Positions 19,053 to 28,806 of a DNA stretch of 64,000 nucleotides are shown one piece after another. Under the pieces are notes generated by a model. The model made no database searches. It saw nothing but the letters and a program-made list of their open reading frames with translations, and had not been told where the DNA came from. Positions within the stretch are counted from its first letter, which is position 1; each line of letters begins with the position of its first letter. The position numbers and the translations under genes are program-made. The stretch comes from CAWARU01 sp963784575 (GTDB lineage Bacteria; Pseudomonadota; Gammaproteobacteria; UBA6186; Azoamicaceae): positions 1,116,001-1,180,000 of the forward strand of contig CAWARU010000001.1 of the NCBI GenBank assembly GCA_963784575.1, read 5' to 3'.

Positions 19053-19434
19053 CTAATTTTTTGTACTGCATTGATTTTATTGCAATTTTTGCCGCGTAAT
19101 GACCACTACCTATGACGAACTATGCCGTATTGTGTCGCACTCAACTACGCGAAATCTACGCGCCGGTTTTTTGTTGATTTAAGGAACCATCATTGCAGTG
19201 GTTCCTCGGAAACAACCATTATCATTTAGGATATCTACCAACCCTCATCAAAGTTACCAAAATTTGCTCCTTTTTGTGCGCGATCAATGAATGATCAGAA
19301 TCTGTAATAGGATTCATTTCATAGAAGAAATATCAGATTGAATATGATAAAATGCCTAATTGTACCAGATATATTGAGTTTACTTACTATCATTATTGTC
19401 AATTAATCTGAACTATAAGAGGTTTTTTATCATC

Positions 19435-21528
19435 ATGTCCATATCAACTGAAGAATACAAGGAAAAGCAAGAGGGTCTTGACCGAAAAGGAGTAGAGGAA
19501 GAGCGAAAACGCGAAAATGAACAAGCAAATGATCCTGAGGCTAAGGTACGTCAGGCATTGATCTTGCTCAATAATCATTCTGAATCTGGTTGGACTGCGC
19601 AGGCGCTCGACGATGTCAATGCAGTATTTTTTTCAAAAGACAGCAGAACAATAAATTTTAATACATTAAACCATTGGTTCCTAACCGGACCATCGCGAGA
19701 GGCAATTGTTTCTATCTTCCAAAATAGCCGACCCCTTGAAGAATTAGTAATTCATATGAAAATCGTTAAAGATAAAACAGTAAACATTAATTTAGCCGTT
19801 CAATTGTTTAAGCTTATTATACCATATTGTCAGAACGTCATTACTTTAAGACTTGTGGGAATTCAGAGGTTAGAATCTGCATGGTCAAACGTTAAGAATG
19901 GATTCAAGGGTGTCGAGGAAAGCCCTCAATTAAATAAATGATTGTTTCCAACATTACTTGAATTATTGAGATCTATGCCCTTATTAAAAACCCTAGACTT
20001 TGGTCTGGGTCACGATTTTAGTGGTGTCTCCTTCTCTTATATTTTCGAACGCATATCGCCTGAACTATTAGAGGCCTTCTGTGATTACCTTCAGAAAAGT
20101 CAACTTGTAAGCATAGACATTATTGGTCCTGATGCCTTTTTCAGAAGATCAGATCAAGATAAAATAGTTCCGGGAACAAAACTACTATCAGCGCTCGCTA
20201 AATGCAATCATTTGAATGAGTTAAATCTTAAAAGAAATATAAGGGTATCGGCCGACATCATCAAAGCACCATTTATACCTGCTTCACTAAGCCTAAGTGA
20301 GCTCTTATCCAATCGTTCGATTAGACGTTTAAACTTAAGTAGCAATTCATTATCATGTTGGGATAGTAACACAAGTTTTCAAATAGTAACTCAAGCAATA
20401 GCAAAGAATTCAACTTTGACTGATCTAGATCTCACACATAATTCTATTACATACGTTCCAGCATTGATGAAGCATCTGCTCAATGCCCTTGCCAATCATC
20501 CTAGCTTACTCCGACTATCTTTGTGGATTGATGATGAAACAGACCGTAGGGGGCACAATCCAGTTGATGAAGTTCTTGGTTTCAAAAATAGCGTTCCAGA
20601 AGTTCTTGATTTATGGAACAATTTTATTGCACGATGTCGTTTAAAAGCAATAGATTTTGGTAGAGCCAACTGGCTATGCCCTTCTTCCTATTTTCAATTT
20701 GCAAATGCTCTTCTAAAAAATAGAAACATTTCACATGCCTCTCTTGACTTTGATGGTTTTTTTGATAATTCTGCCAACCGTAGAGAAAGGGGAGCGAAAA
20801 AGAAAGATCCTATCAATATCCAGATAAAAAATTTTCAGGCCTTGCTCGACACATTTTCCAAAAATGATTGTTTGACTTCTCTTGCATTATCTATTCCAAA
20901 TTCTCGCTACAGTAAATCAAAAATTTCTACCAAATTACTAAATTTCATTAGTAGCAAAAGAAATCTAGAATCTCTTTTCTACAAAGGTTTGGATATATTG
21001 GATATAAAGGTTTTGAAGGAATTTTTAGAAGCTATTGCTAGCAATAAAAGTTTAGTGTCCCTTGAGATAAGAAGTGGAACTGATGGGTATAATCAGAGAG
21101 AGTTGCCTACCGAAGGACTTAAATTATTAACCCGTTTTGCATTATCAAATTTCAAACTCACAAAGCTATGCTTTTCAATTGATGATTCGGACCCGAATAA
21201 TGTGCCATTTACGAATCAGGCGCAGTTAGATAAGATAATGGACATCGTGCATTTCAGACTTTTGATAAGAGCATCGAATGCCATTGCATTACGAGCACCA
21301 GGGGATCCTCTTCTCAAAAAAGACATTCCAAAAGTGATCATGAAACATATTTTGGGATTTCTCGCGCCTAAGCACATGGCCAACAATGCATTTTTAGATA
21401 AAGTCGTAAATACTCCCCCTAGCATGCTGGTTGCTTACAAGAATAGAATGGCTCACCCTATTATTTCGCAATCAGTCACTGCACAAAAACGCCAAAGCAA
21501 ACCATCGAAAAAGAAGTTCAGGGCTTAA
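19435..21528 (+). pseudogene. leucine-rich-repeat-like protein gene with an in-frame TGA
   Basis: One frame runs from the ATG at 19435 (behind AAGAGG) to 21528 and is broken only by a TGA at 19939-19941. Without that stop the product would have 697 residues. Both halves show LRR-type repeats, for example LIIPYCQNVITLRLVG before the stop and LLRSMPLLKTLDFG, LNLSSNSL, TDLDLTHNSI after it. The stop sits inside the repeat region. The C-terminus is basic (SKKKFRA). The second half could restart at the TTG at 19942, but no ribosome site supports that. LRR proteins in host-associated bacteria often bind host proteins; that role is inferred. It is the first gene of the left island. Confidence 0.7.
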
Positions 21529-21626
21529 ATGCATAACATCAATATCATGTATTAGATCAGATCGCATGACTGGTTTACTCATTGAAAAACTGAATTTTTG
21601 TTATTTGAGCTCTTTAAGTTATTATT

Positions 21627-22004
21627 GATCTCAAAACCATTTATGAAGCGTCTACTATTGAAGAAGCAGAGATCGCATTAGAAGCTTTTTCCAATAAATG
21701 GGATAAAAAGTTTCCTGTGATCAGCCGTTTATGGGTTGAAAGATGGAAAAATATTACTCCCTTTTTTAATTATCCTGAGGAAATTCGCCGGGTCATTTAT
21801 ACCACCAATGCCATTGAGTCACTCAATATGATTTTACGGAAGGTACTAATGAACAAGCGATTTTTCCCTTCAGATGAAGCGGCATTCAAGAAATTGTATC
21901 TTGGGATAAGGAATATTTCCAAGAGATGGACGATGCCTATACGGAATTGGGGAGCGGCAATGAGTCGATTTGCTATTGAATTTGACGAAAGGCTGCTTTT
22001 ATAA
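21627..22004 (+). pseudogene. IS256 (mutator) family transposase C-terminal fragment
   Basis: The frame reads DLKTIYEASTIEEAEIALE, then RLWVERWKNITPFFNYPEEI and RRVIYTTNAIESLNMILRK, the signature C-terminal region of mutator-type transposases, ending with a normal C-terminus at 22004. The N-terminal two-thirds with the first catalytic residues is absent, so it is dead. Confidence 0.85.
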
Positions 22005-22290
22005 AAATAATTTAAAAACGATAATAATATTTAAACACAGCATGGGTGGTCGCAGTGTGGGTAACCTGTTGTCGACAGCCAATCTAATTGACCCACACAA
22101 GCTAAGTCACCGCCAACCTTATTGACTCACCCTCCCAAAAATAACTTATCACGGCGGTTAGCACCGTTTTTTGTATATTCACGGAACCTTTTGCTGCTTT
22201 TATCAGTATGTGTTCGGATCTCTAAGTTTGACACATACGCATGCAACACATGTTTAGAACAGAATTTCACCAGAAAGCTTTCAAATTTTT

Positions 22291-22380
22291 GTCGAATCCT
22301 GCCGAATCCTGCCGAATCCTGCCGAATCCTGCCGAATCCTGCCGAATCCTGCCGAATCCTGCCGAATCCTGCCGAATCAT
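22291..22380. repeat. tandem repeat of a 10-bp unit, nine copies
   Basis: Nine consecutive copies of GCCGAATCCT; seven are perfect and the first and last each differ by one base. It lies between an IS256 fragment and a truncated regulator gene, seven bases from the regulator's stop. The copies have no spacers, so it is a minisatellite and not a CRISPR. Confidence 0.95.
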
Positions 22381-22386
22381 TAAACA

Positions 22387-22762
22387 CTATTTTTTTAATG
22401 TCCAGGTAGTATTTTTTGTAACCCCTCTTTGAACTAGAATACCTTCTTTTTTTAATGTCCCCAAATCATTCCTTAAAGTTCGTTCCGGAATACTATCTGT
22501 CAACTTTTCCAAAATTTCAGAGGACTTAGCTTCTCCAAGTTCTCTGATAATGTTTATAATATCACGTTGTCGCTTCGTTAAATTTTCAAGTTTGGAATCC
22601 AGATCAATTTTCTTCTTCTTTCCACCTTGTGGACCTATGGGTTCTGCAAACATAAACTGTACTGACACCCCGCCAGAATATTCTTCGAATATTGGATCCG
22701 GAATGCCGTGCTCACGACATTGCTCAAACATTTTAGTTGTTCCCGTCCCCCAAGTTTCTATG
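22387..22762 (-). pseudogene. AlbA_2/ATP-binding regulator, C-terminal fragment
   Basis: On the minus strand the frame reads YIETWGTGTTKMFEQCREHG, the end of the ATPase-like part of AlbA_2-type (Schlafen-like) regulators. It then has a winged-helix region (LTKRQRDIINIIRELG, PERTLRNDLGTLKKEG). Everything upstream of the YIETWG motif is missing: the homology stops at about 22762 and different sequence follows. A longer relative of the same family is at 35422-36833 in the neighbouring island. Confidence 0.75.
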
Positions 22763-25226
22763 TAAGTCTGATACTTTATTTTGTGTACAGGCCTGGGAAT
22801 CCCAAGATGCGTTTTATAAATGTTCAGATGAAAATTTAAAAGCCCTACTCAATGCATCTATGAAAGACGTTCTAAATGGAAAATGTGAAACCGGTGATTT
22901 TACTTCGAGCATTCAAATTTTAGCAGATTTTCTAATCGAAAACCGTTCGAATTTTGTTGTGGATTCTACCGGCGGGATTTGTATTAATTTAATCAAGAGT
23001 CGTCATGCATTTGAAGTAAAGATAAATCATGAAAATTTAGCAGGCATTTTAACTGATATCACAGCAATGCTAGCGACAGGTCTCGGTAGAAGAACCTTAT
23101 CCGACAAAGTTAAAACCATACTATTTGATAGGAACAAGCTAAGCCACGAACAAAAAGAAAAACGAGAAATTGCTCAACTTGAAGAAGAATTTAATGCCTT
23201 GGTATTTACCGAACATAAAAACCTTCAAATTTTGTCTGATAGATTTTTTGAATCCGAAAAACAATGTTTAGAGACTATTTATGAAATAGAAAATGATATT
23301 AGGCAGAACCGTCAAAACATAGCGGAAAATGAGAAATATACTGGTAAATATCAAGACAAGAAAACGGATTTTGAAAAAAGAAATGTTGAGTTTGAGCGAA
23401 GTATTAAAGAGATTCGAGAATATTTGCGGAAGAACAAAGATCTTTCTGATTATGCTTTAAAGAACCTTAAGGCGGTCACTCATGATTTTCAGGAGCTTTT
23501 AAAGACAGATACCCTTGATAGAGCTCGAAAGTTTTTGGGCAATTTAAAGGGAACATTGCAGGGTTATAGTGATAGTAAATTAGAGCCTTTCAACAAAATG
23601 TTGAAAGATTTACAAGCTCTTAAAGTTCAAAGTCTAGGTATTTTAGAAGAACAAGCTGCTTTAGAGAAGCTTTCAGGAAAAGAGGCAGAAAGCTTGAAAG
23701 GTAAAGGTAAGGGGAAGCAGAAGGGCAAGGGATATAAGAAAAAAGGACCTAAAGCTCATTCAAAACCAAAAGCAAGCGAATCAGCGTCTACTGCTTCTGA
23801 AAGATCTAAAAAAGTTGAAACTGGAAGCCCGCTGAAAGAAAGAGAAGAAGGTCCGCTTAAGGTGAGCGCTACTAGTGAGTTTATGAGCCAAATTCAGTTA
23901 ATGCAAGAAGTGTTTAATGATTATGGTCGTACGCTTTCCTTAGAACAAAAGCAAAAAAGTGAAGAACTCAAGCAAAGAATGGATATACAAAGGCAACAGA
24001 ATAAAAGATTATTCCCATTACCTGAAGCCTTGGTTAAACACTTTGGTAGAAGACAGGTCGAAACGACTTTAGATGAAAAAGCGCAACTTTCAAGTCAACT
24101 TAGAGTGATTGAACAAGAACGAGAGACAACGAAAGATCTCGATGTAAAGATCTCTAGCGAAGGAGAACGAAGCTTAGAGCCCTGGTTTTTAAGGGCTGTA
24201 TTGGCTCAACGTATGGAGGCCTTAAAAAACAGACATGGAGATTTATTTCCTGTGGAAGTTGCAGAAAAAGTGCGTGATATTCTTTGTTATTCCTCAGGCC
24301 TTTTGAATTTCTCGAGCGAGAGCTTAAGGCGAACGAACTTAAATATAAAAGCCTTTTTGAAAGCAAAGAAGTGTGTTTTTAAGAGCTTTCCAGAATTATT
24401 AGCTGCAGTTGATCCGTCTGTTTCTCCTCTTGGTGGTCTTGGAAATTTAGCGAAATTTGTGAACATGACGGTTCCTACAATCACAGACTCTTTTTGTAAA
24501 GAAAGAATTATTGAAGGGATTAAATTATGGAAACAGTGTCATGATCTTTATGTCAAGTCTCAGGGAAGATGTAATAAGCGCTTGCTTACTAAAGTGATGG
24601 GTTTTGCTATCGGCATAATAGGCAATTTTGCCTCACATTTAAGAAAGGATGAAGGTTTACAAGTCCCAATAGGGGAATTGAATCGATTTTTAGAGAACAT
24701 GAAGGGACAAGCCCAGGTAATACTTCCTCTAGATATAGGAGGTTGTATTGAACTTGGGAAGAAATTCAGACATATCGATGAGATGAGAAAAGGCGACGCG
24801 GTTGAAACGGCAGATAAAGGTTGGAAGCTTGAGATTGATAACTTAATGCACGTATGGGATAAAGAGCTGCCTGTGAAGTACTGTGCCGGAAGCCAAGGCA
24901 CCGAGAAATCGGAACTTCGTGCCGAGGCGCCTGCATTTGTGCCGAAGGCGGATAGTCTAGTATTACACACAGCCACAGATGCAGCGCTAACGTCTGCATC
25001 AGCGCATGCTTCACGCGACATTCAAGCAACATACCCAATCATTGATCCTTCTTTAACTACTTCCCCAGTATCACCGTCATCTGGCACGGATCCTCAAACT
25101 TTGCTCGCCTTTACCGCATTAAGGCTTAGACAAGGGGTGAGCTCTTCGTCGACACCTGTAGCTCACGTCCACAATGTTTGTGCATTAAAGGGTCTAGGCA
25201 AAGCAAGCGACAAGGCTCTACCTTAG
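22737..25226 (+). CDS. large coiled-coil protein, probably 5' truncated
   Basis: An 829-codon frame. The first 10-15 codons overlap the opposite-strand regulator fragment and are not credible. The coding character begins around 22785 (WESQDAFYKCSDENLKALL) at the same junction where that fragment ends, so a deletion or recombination probably fused two broken genes here. No convincing ribosome site is visible; ATG at 22860 is a possible internal start. The protein has a long charged coiled coil (about residues 130-300), a Lys/Gly-rich linker (about 320-345), a second helical domain and an Ala/Ser/Thr-rich tail. No enzyme family recognised. It may be a former effector-type gene. Confidence 0.5.
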   Translation: MFPSPKFLCKSDTLFCVQAWESQDAFYKCSDENLKALLNASMKDVLNGKCETGDFTSSIQILADFLIENRSNFVVDSTGGICINLIKSRHAFEVKINHENLAGILTDITAMLATGLGRRTLSDKVKTILFDRNKLSHEQKEKREIAQLEEEFNALVFTEHKNLQILSDRFFESEKQCLETIYEIENDIRQNRQNIAENEKYTGKYQDKKTDFEKRNVEFERSIKEIREYLRKNKDLSDYALKNLKAVTHDFQELLKTDTLDRARKFLGNLKGTLQGYSDSKLEPFNKMLKDLQALKVQSLGILEEQAALEKLSGKEAESLKGKGKGKQKGKGYKKKGPKAHSKPKASESASTASERSKKVETGSPLKEREEGPLKVSATSEFMSQIQLMQEVFNDYGRTLSLEQKQKSEELKQRMDIQRQQNKRLFPLPEALVKHFGRRQVETTLDEKAQLSSQLRVIEQERETTKDLDVKISSEGERSLEPWFLRAVLAQRMEALKNRHGDLFPVEVAEKVRDILCYSSGLLNFSSESLRRTNLNIKAFLKAKKCVFKSFPELLAAVDPSVSPLGGLGNLAKFVNMTVPTITDSFCKERIIEGIKLWKQCHDLYVKSQGRCNKRLLTKVMGFAIGIIGNFASHLRKDEGLQVPIGELNRFLENMKGQAQVILPLDIGGCIELGKKFRHIDEMRKGDAVETADKGWKLEIDNLMHVWDKELPVKYCAGSQGTEKSELRAEAPAFVPKADSLVLHTATDAALTSASAHASRDIQATYPIIDPSLTTSPVSPSSGTDPQTLLAFTALRLRQGVSSSSTPVAHVHNVCALKGLGKASDKALP

Positions 25227-25351
25227 TATTTATTTGACGCTTGTTTTGCCCCTGATACTAGTTTCTCGTAAGCCCTAAAGAATCCCACCTAGAAAACAAC
25301 CTTGATCGCTCTTAAACTTCCTCTAAGTCAATAATTCAGGAGGAAACACTT

Positions 25352-25603
25352 ATGAGTGATGATAAGACTACCAGAAAGTATACCAAGCGCAAATTTTCTT
25401 TTGAGGACAAGCAGAGATACTATAAACTTTGGAAAGATTCTGGCTTGAATAAATCTAAATTCTGTTTATCCTCCCAAAAAAGAATTATAAAAAACCTTCA
25501 ATCATTTAATTTCTACATCTACCAGTATTTCTGCCAGCTGGGGGAACTGCGATATATAACAATTAGTTTAGGAGATTTTTTCATCTTTGAAGCGTTCCAG
25601 TAG
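25352..25603 (+). pseudogene. transposase N-terminal (HTH) fragment
   Basis: It starts behind a perfect Shine-Dalgarno (AGGAGGAAACACTT-ATG). The first 40 residues (TKRKFSFEDKQRYYKLWKDS then GLNKSKFC) look like the helix-turn-helix start of an IS66-type OrfA. After about residue 40 the resemblance ends and the sequence is unrelated, so only the beginning of the gene survives. 25604-25787 shows nothing. Confidence 0.5.
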
Positions 25604-25787
25604 TTTTCTTTCTTAATGTCGACCGGATTATAATTTTCTTTAAAACAATTTTATTAAATTTGAATCATTATTCAATTTATTAAAGAATCTAGAAGGATAA
25701 GGGCCAAGCAAGTAACAAGGATGCACTTAGTATTACATTTCACTTACTAACCATGACCTTTGTTCCAATTGGCTATCATCGGATAAA

Positions 25788-26900
25788 CTATGGAATCCTG
25801 TTTATCTTTAAATAAGTTCGTCCCACTGCTAGAGCAGTGATCACGCCGAGTGTCCCAAGACCAAATTTTATTGGATGATCTATTACAAAATTTTTAAAGC
25901 CATTTAAAATTAGTTTTGGAATTTTGCTTATGGGCTGATGTGAAGAAAATAATTTTGCAGCTGAAATTGGTTCTTCTTTTCCTTCTCTATTTATTTTAGA
26001 AATCTTCCATCCTGCATTTTCCATTAAACACAACAATCCTGCTCGGCCAACCAAATGCCCAAAACCCACCCCTACGAAAGTAGGGTCTTTAAAGTTAGCC
26101 TCATTTAATTTCGAAAACCAAACCTTATTTCGATTTGATACCATATTTAAATCTTCTTCTTGAACACGAATTAATTCTTCATCATATAGCATTTTTCCAC
26201 TCAGATACTGCTTGTCATACTCAAGGAACTCACTCTCATAGCAAGGAGAATCTCTTAAATAACCGAATTGAATTTCAAGCCTTCTATTTGTTTCTTCAAT
26301 TGAGAATTCTGTAATAACAGTCGTAAGAGAACTCTGAGTATCTAAAGAATCGACTTTATCACCAAACAACTTTTCCAATTCTTGATCCATATTATTAATT
26401 GAAGACACCCCATGACAAAACCAAAATGCCATTTTGGGGTTTACTCTTTCTATTGGTACTGTCCTTCCCGAATTTTTACACCATATTTGGAATGCATTCT
26501 TAAAGATTTCTTCAACAGCGGAAGTAAAGCCCTTATTCCAATCTGGATTAGGTTTATCTCTAAGGAGGCCTATCTTTACAAGATCAGCTTCTGTATATGT
26601 CGATTGCGTTGTATTCTCAAAAAAGGCTTGTTCACAAGTGCCAATGATTTTTAAATAAGCCTCTGGTAAAATTTTTAGAGGAAAACAATGGAGAGTTCCC
26701 AAAGCAAATATTATTCTTCCGTATCTTTCTAATTTAAAAAAACCTGGGTCAATCACCACTCCTTCATAAAAAGGAGGATAATAGTATCTTCTTTCTAGAA
26801 TCTGAGTTTTTTCTTGAGTCTTGTCTTCAACCTCTTTTCTTTCCAAGGTCTCAGCTAAGACTGCATGTTCTCCTTCTCGCAATTCTTTCTCATTGATCAT
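25788..26900 (-). CDS. TraB/GumN family protein, paralog 1, with hydrophobic C-terminus
   Basis: A 370-residue member of the TraB/PrgY/GumN superfamily, which includes TIKI-type metalloproteases. The family pattern is visible: GTLHCFPL followed by LPEAYLKIIG near residues 60-80, an acidic FENT segment, and GVGFGHLVGRAGLLCLMENAG near residues 280-300 with the conserved Gly-His. The final 25 residues contain a hydrophobic run (LGTLGVITALAVGRTYL) that could be a C-terminal membrane anchor. I chose ATG 26900 because GGAG lies 8 bases before it and the paralog at 33671-34783 has the same site and a GTG at the same position. An upstream ATG at 26963 lies inside a palindromic repeat. Substrate unknown. 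Confidence 0.75.
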   Translation of the reverse strand: MINEKELREGEHAVLAETLERKEVEDKTQEKTQILERRYYYPPFYEGVVIDPGFFKLERYGRIIFALGTLHCFPLKILPEAYLKIIGTCEQAFFENTTQSTYTEADLVKIGLLRDKPNPDWNKGFTSAVEEIFKNAFQIWCKNSGRTVPIERVNPKMAFWFCHGVSSINNMDQELEKLFGDKVDSLDTQSSLTTVITEFSIEETNRRLEIQFGYLRDSPCYESEFLEYDKQYLSGKMLYDEELIRVQEEDLNMVSNRNKVWFSKLNEANFKDPTFVGVGFGHLVGRAGLLCLMENAGWKISKINREGKEEPISAAKLFSSHQPISKIPKLILNGFKNFVIDHPIKFGLGTLGVITALAVGRTYLKINRIP

Positions 26901-26938
26901 TTTATTACTCCAAAGTTGATATAATTTTAGCCAGCTTA

Positions 26939-27024
26939 GGTGCCAGGTCTCTGCAATACGCATTAAAAATGTTTAGAGAGACTCTTTAAGGCTAGCTTAA
27001 GCGTATTTTGCAGAGACCTGGCAC
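26939..27024. repeat. palindromic repeat, GGTGCCAGGT family, copy B
   Basis: Inverted arms of about 23 bp (GTGCCAGGTCTCTGCAATAC on the left, its complement with a one-base insertion on the right) surround a middle similar to that of copy A (3940-4024). It lies between the two minus-strand genes, and its left arm supplies an ATG in frame with the TraB-like gene. Confidence 0.85.
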
Positions 27025-27041
27025 TTTGGATTCTACAGGAA

Positions 27042-28496
27042 TCAATCATTAAACGTTCCCTTATCGTTCATCTGTAACCACTCACTAAAATCAATAATAT
27101 GGCTAAAAAAATCCTCATCCACTAATCGATCCTCAACACCATTTACATGAATTAATACTGGCCTCAATGAAAATCCTTTAGGATAATAAAGTGCACTCAT
27201 TTTGGCTTGTACTTCTTTTATCACCTGGATATTAATCGGATATTTGGAAAATTTAATCTCACATATATAGAGAATATTATATTTACTCTGAATGAGATAA
27301 TCAATTTGACAACCAGAATATCGATTAGTTTTTCTTTGAAAAAATGGATTGTCTGAAATAATTTCATCAGGTGATAAATTAAGATAGTTTTTAATAAGAT
27401 GACGATTTTTTAAAACAAGATTTTCAAACTGTAACCCCATAATGGTTTCCCACGCAGGCAAAGTCGTGATCGATTTTAAAGCATACTCATCTAGCTCTAT
27501 TCTTCCTAGATATTTATCAATATATTTTAGGTAAAAACGAATGTAATTGTCACTCAATCGAAAATGACTCAACTTTGATATTTCGTTTGAATCGATGTGC
27601 CAGGTATAATCGCGAGTAACAAATCCCGATTTTAATAAATTGGACAAACATTGACTAATGAAACCAGTATTTTCTATTTTAAGTTTTGTACAAATTTGAT
27701 TCACTTCTAATGGACCTTCCACAAGTGTTTTAATGATTCTTTTATAGGTAGGACTTTTCTTTGAAAACAAATCTGAAAAAATTTCTTCAAATTCGGTTAC
27801 CAAAGGACCACCCTTTATGAAGCAAAGATCTTTAATATTTTCCTCCGCGGATAAATGAGGTTTTATTTCCTCTAAATATCTTGGAATTCCTCCCGTTACA
27901 GATAACAATTTTAATTTTTCATAAGACGCATAATGTCCACCCATGTTGGACCAAAATTCATTGCATTCATGAATTGTTAATTCTTCTAAAAATAATCGAT
28001 AAGATATTCTACCCAAGAACCCTGTGCTGGATAGAATATTCTCATCAATCCAGACTGAGGCAGAACCACATAGAAAAAAAATAAGATTGGGATTTTTTTT
28101 GAAATAAAAATCCCAAGCATCTTTTAATTTTCCAAGAAAATCAGGATCGTTTTTACCCATCCAAGAAATTTCATCAAACAAAACAACGATCCGACCTTTA
28201 TCAATTTTTTCTGCTAACAATAAAAACAACTTACTCCAATCATCAGCAAAAACTTCAGGTATTCCTACTTGTGCAGTAAGTTGTTTTGAAAATATATCTC
28301 GCTCAGATTGTGCGGTTGTGGCGGGGGTTGGTGGAATACCTGAAAAACGATAGAACTTAAATTTTTTGCCAAACTCTTCAATTAAACGGCTTTTACCAAC
28401 GCGTCTTCTGCCCTGAACCACCACCAAACTTGACGATTTTTTATGAACCAGTTTGCCAAGATTCTTTAATTCCTTATGTCTTCCAATAAATTTCAT
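27042..28496 (-). CDS. AAA-type ATPase with DUF234-like C-terminal domain
   Basis: A P-loop ATPase of the ATPase_2 plus DUF234 group, best known from archaea and scattered in bacteria, function unresolved. It has FIGRHKELKNL at the start, Walker A QGRRRVGKSRLIEEF, Walker B VVLFDEISWMG, and sensor FFLCGSASVW. Then come a winged-helix region (about residues 270-330) and a C-terminal nuclease-like region with CQIDYLIQSKYN and CEIKFSKYP, which has the D...E-x-K pattern. I chose ATG 28496, where the conserved N-terminus begins; a GTG at 28541 would add 15 residues and overlap the upstream dyad. It is intact. Confidence 0.82.
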   Translation of the reverse strand: MKFIGRHKELKNLGKLVHKKSSSLVVVQGRRRVGKSRLIEEFGKKFKFYRFSGIPPTPATTAQSERDIFSKQLTAQVGIPEVFADDWSKLFLLLAEKIDKGRIVVLFDEISWMGKNDPDFLGKLKDAWDFYFKKNPNLIFFLCGSASVWIDENILSSTGFLGRISYRLFLEELTIHECNEFWSNMGGHYASYEKLKLLSVTGGIPRYLEEIKPHLSAEENIKDLCFIKGGPLVTEFEEIFSDLFSKKSPTYKRIIKTLVEGPLEVNQICTKLKIENTGFISQCLSNLLKSGFVTRDYTWHIDSNEISKLSHFRLSDNYIRFYLKYIDKYLGRIELDEYALKSITTLPAWETIMGLQFENLVLKNRHLIKNYLNLSPDEIISDNPFFQRKTNRYSGCQIDYLIQSKYNILYICEIKFSKYPINIQVIKEVQAKMSALYYPKGFSLRPVLIHVNGVEDRLVDEDFFSHIIDFSEWLQMNDKGTFND

Positions 28497-28539
28497 ATGG
28501 GTTTCCGTTTCAAAATTACATGATATATCCCGTATTTTC

Positions 28540-28630
28540 ACTACGATAAATTAACATTTGTCGATTTGTCGCAGTGAGAATATGTCATAATTTTACTACG
28601 ACAAATCGACATTTGTCAATTTATCGTAGT
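28540..28630. promoter_or_regulatory. large dyad upstream of the ATPase gene
   Basis: Two 36-base arms (28540-28575 and 28595-28630) are inverted copies with four mismatches, separated by 19 bases. Each arm starts ACTACGA and contains TTTGTC and its complement. The position directly before the ATPase start suggests an operator or a structured leader. No protein is known to me for this motif. Confidence 0.5.
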
Positions 28631-28806
28631 ACGTTTGAGGTAAATTATTAATATTAATTTTCCTCCAAGAAATGTCATTTTCCATTCCTTGGAGGAAAAA
28701 TTACATAAAAAATGAAGGGTAAAAGCCGCAAAATGGACACAGTGGTATTTTGAGAGATGGATAAATTAATTAAAAAAATGCTATAAGCATATGATTTTAA
28801 AGCGGA

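Noticed and set aside
22291..22380. CRISPR array
   Set aside because: The 10-bp units are directly adjacent with no spacers, and no cas gene is visible.
22127..22432. Open frames through the 10-bp repeat encoding repetitive peptides
   Set aside because: They exist in several frames on both strands because of the repeat and lack ribosome sites.
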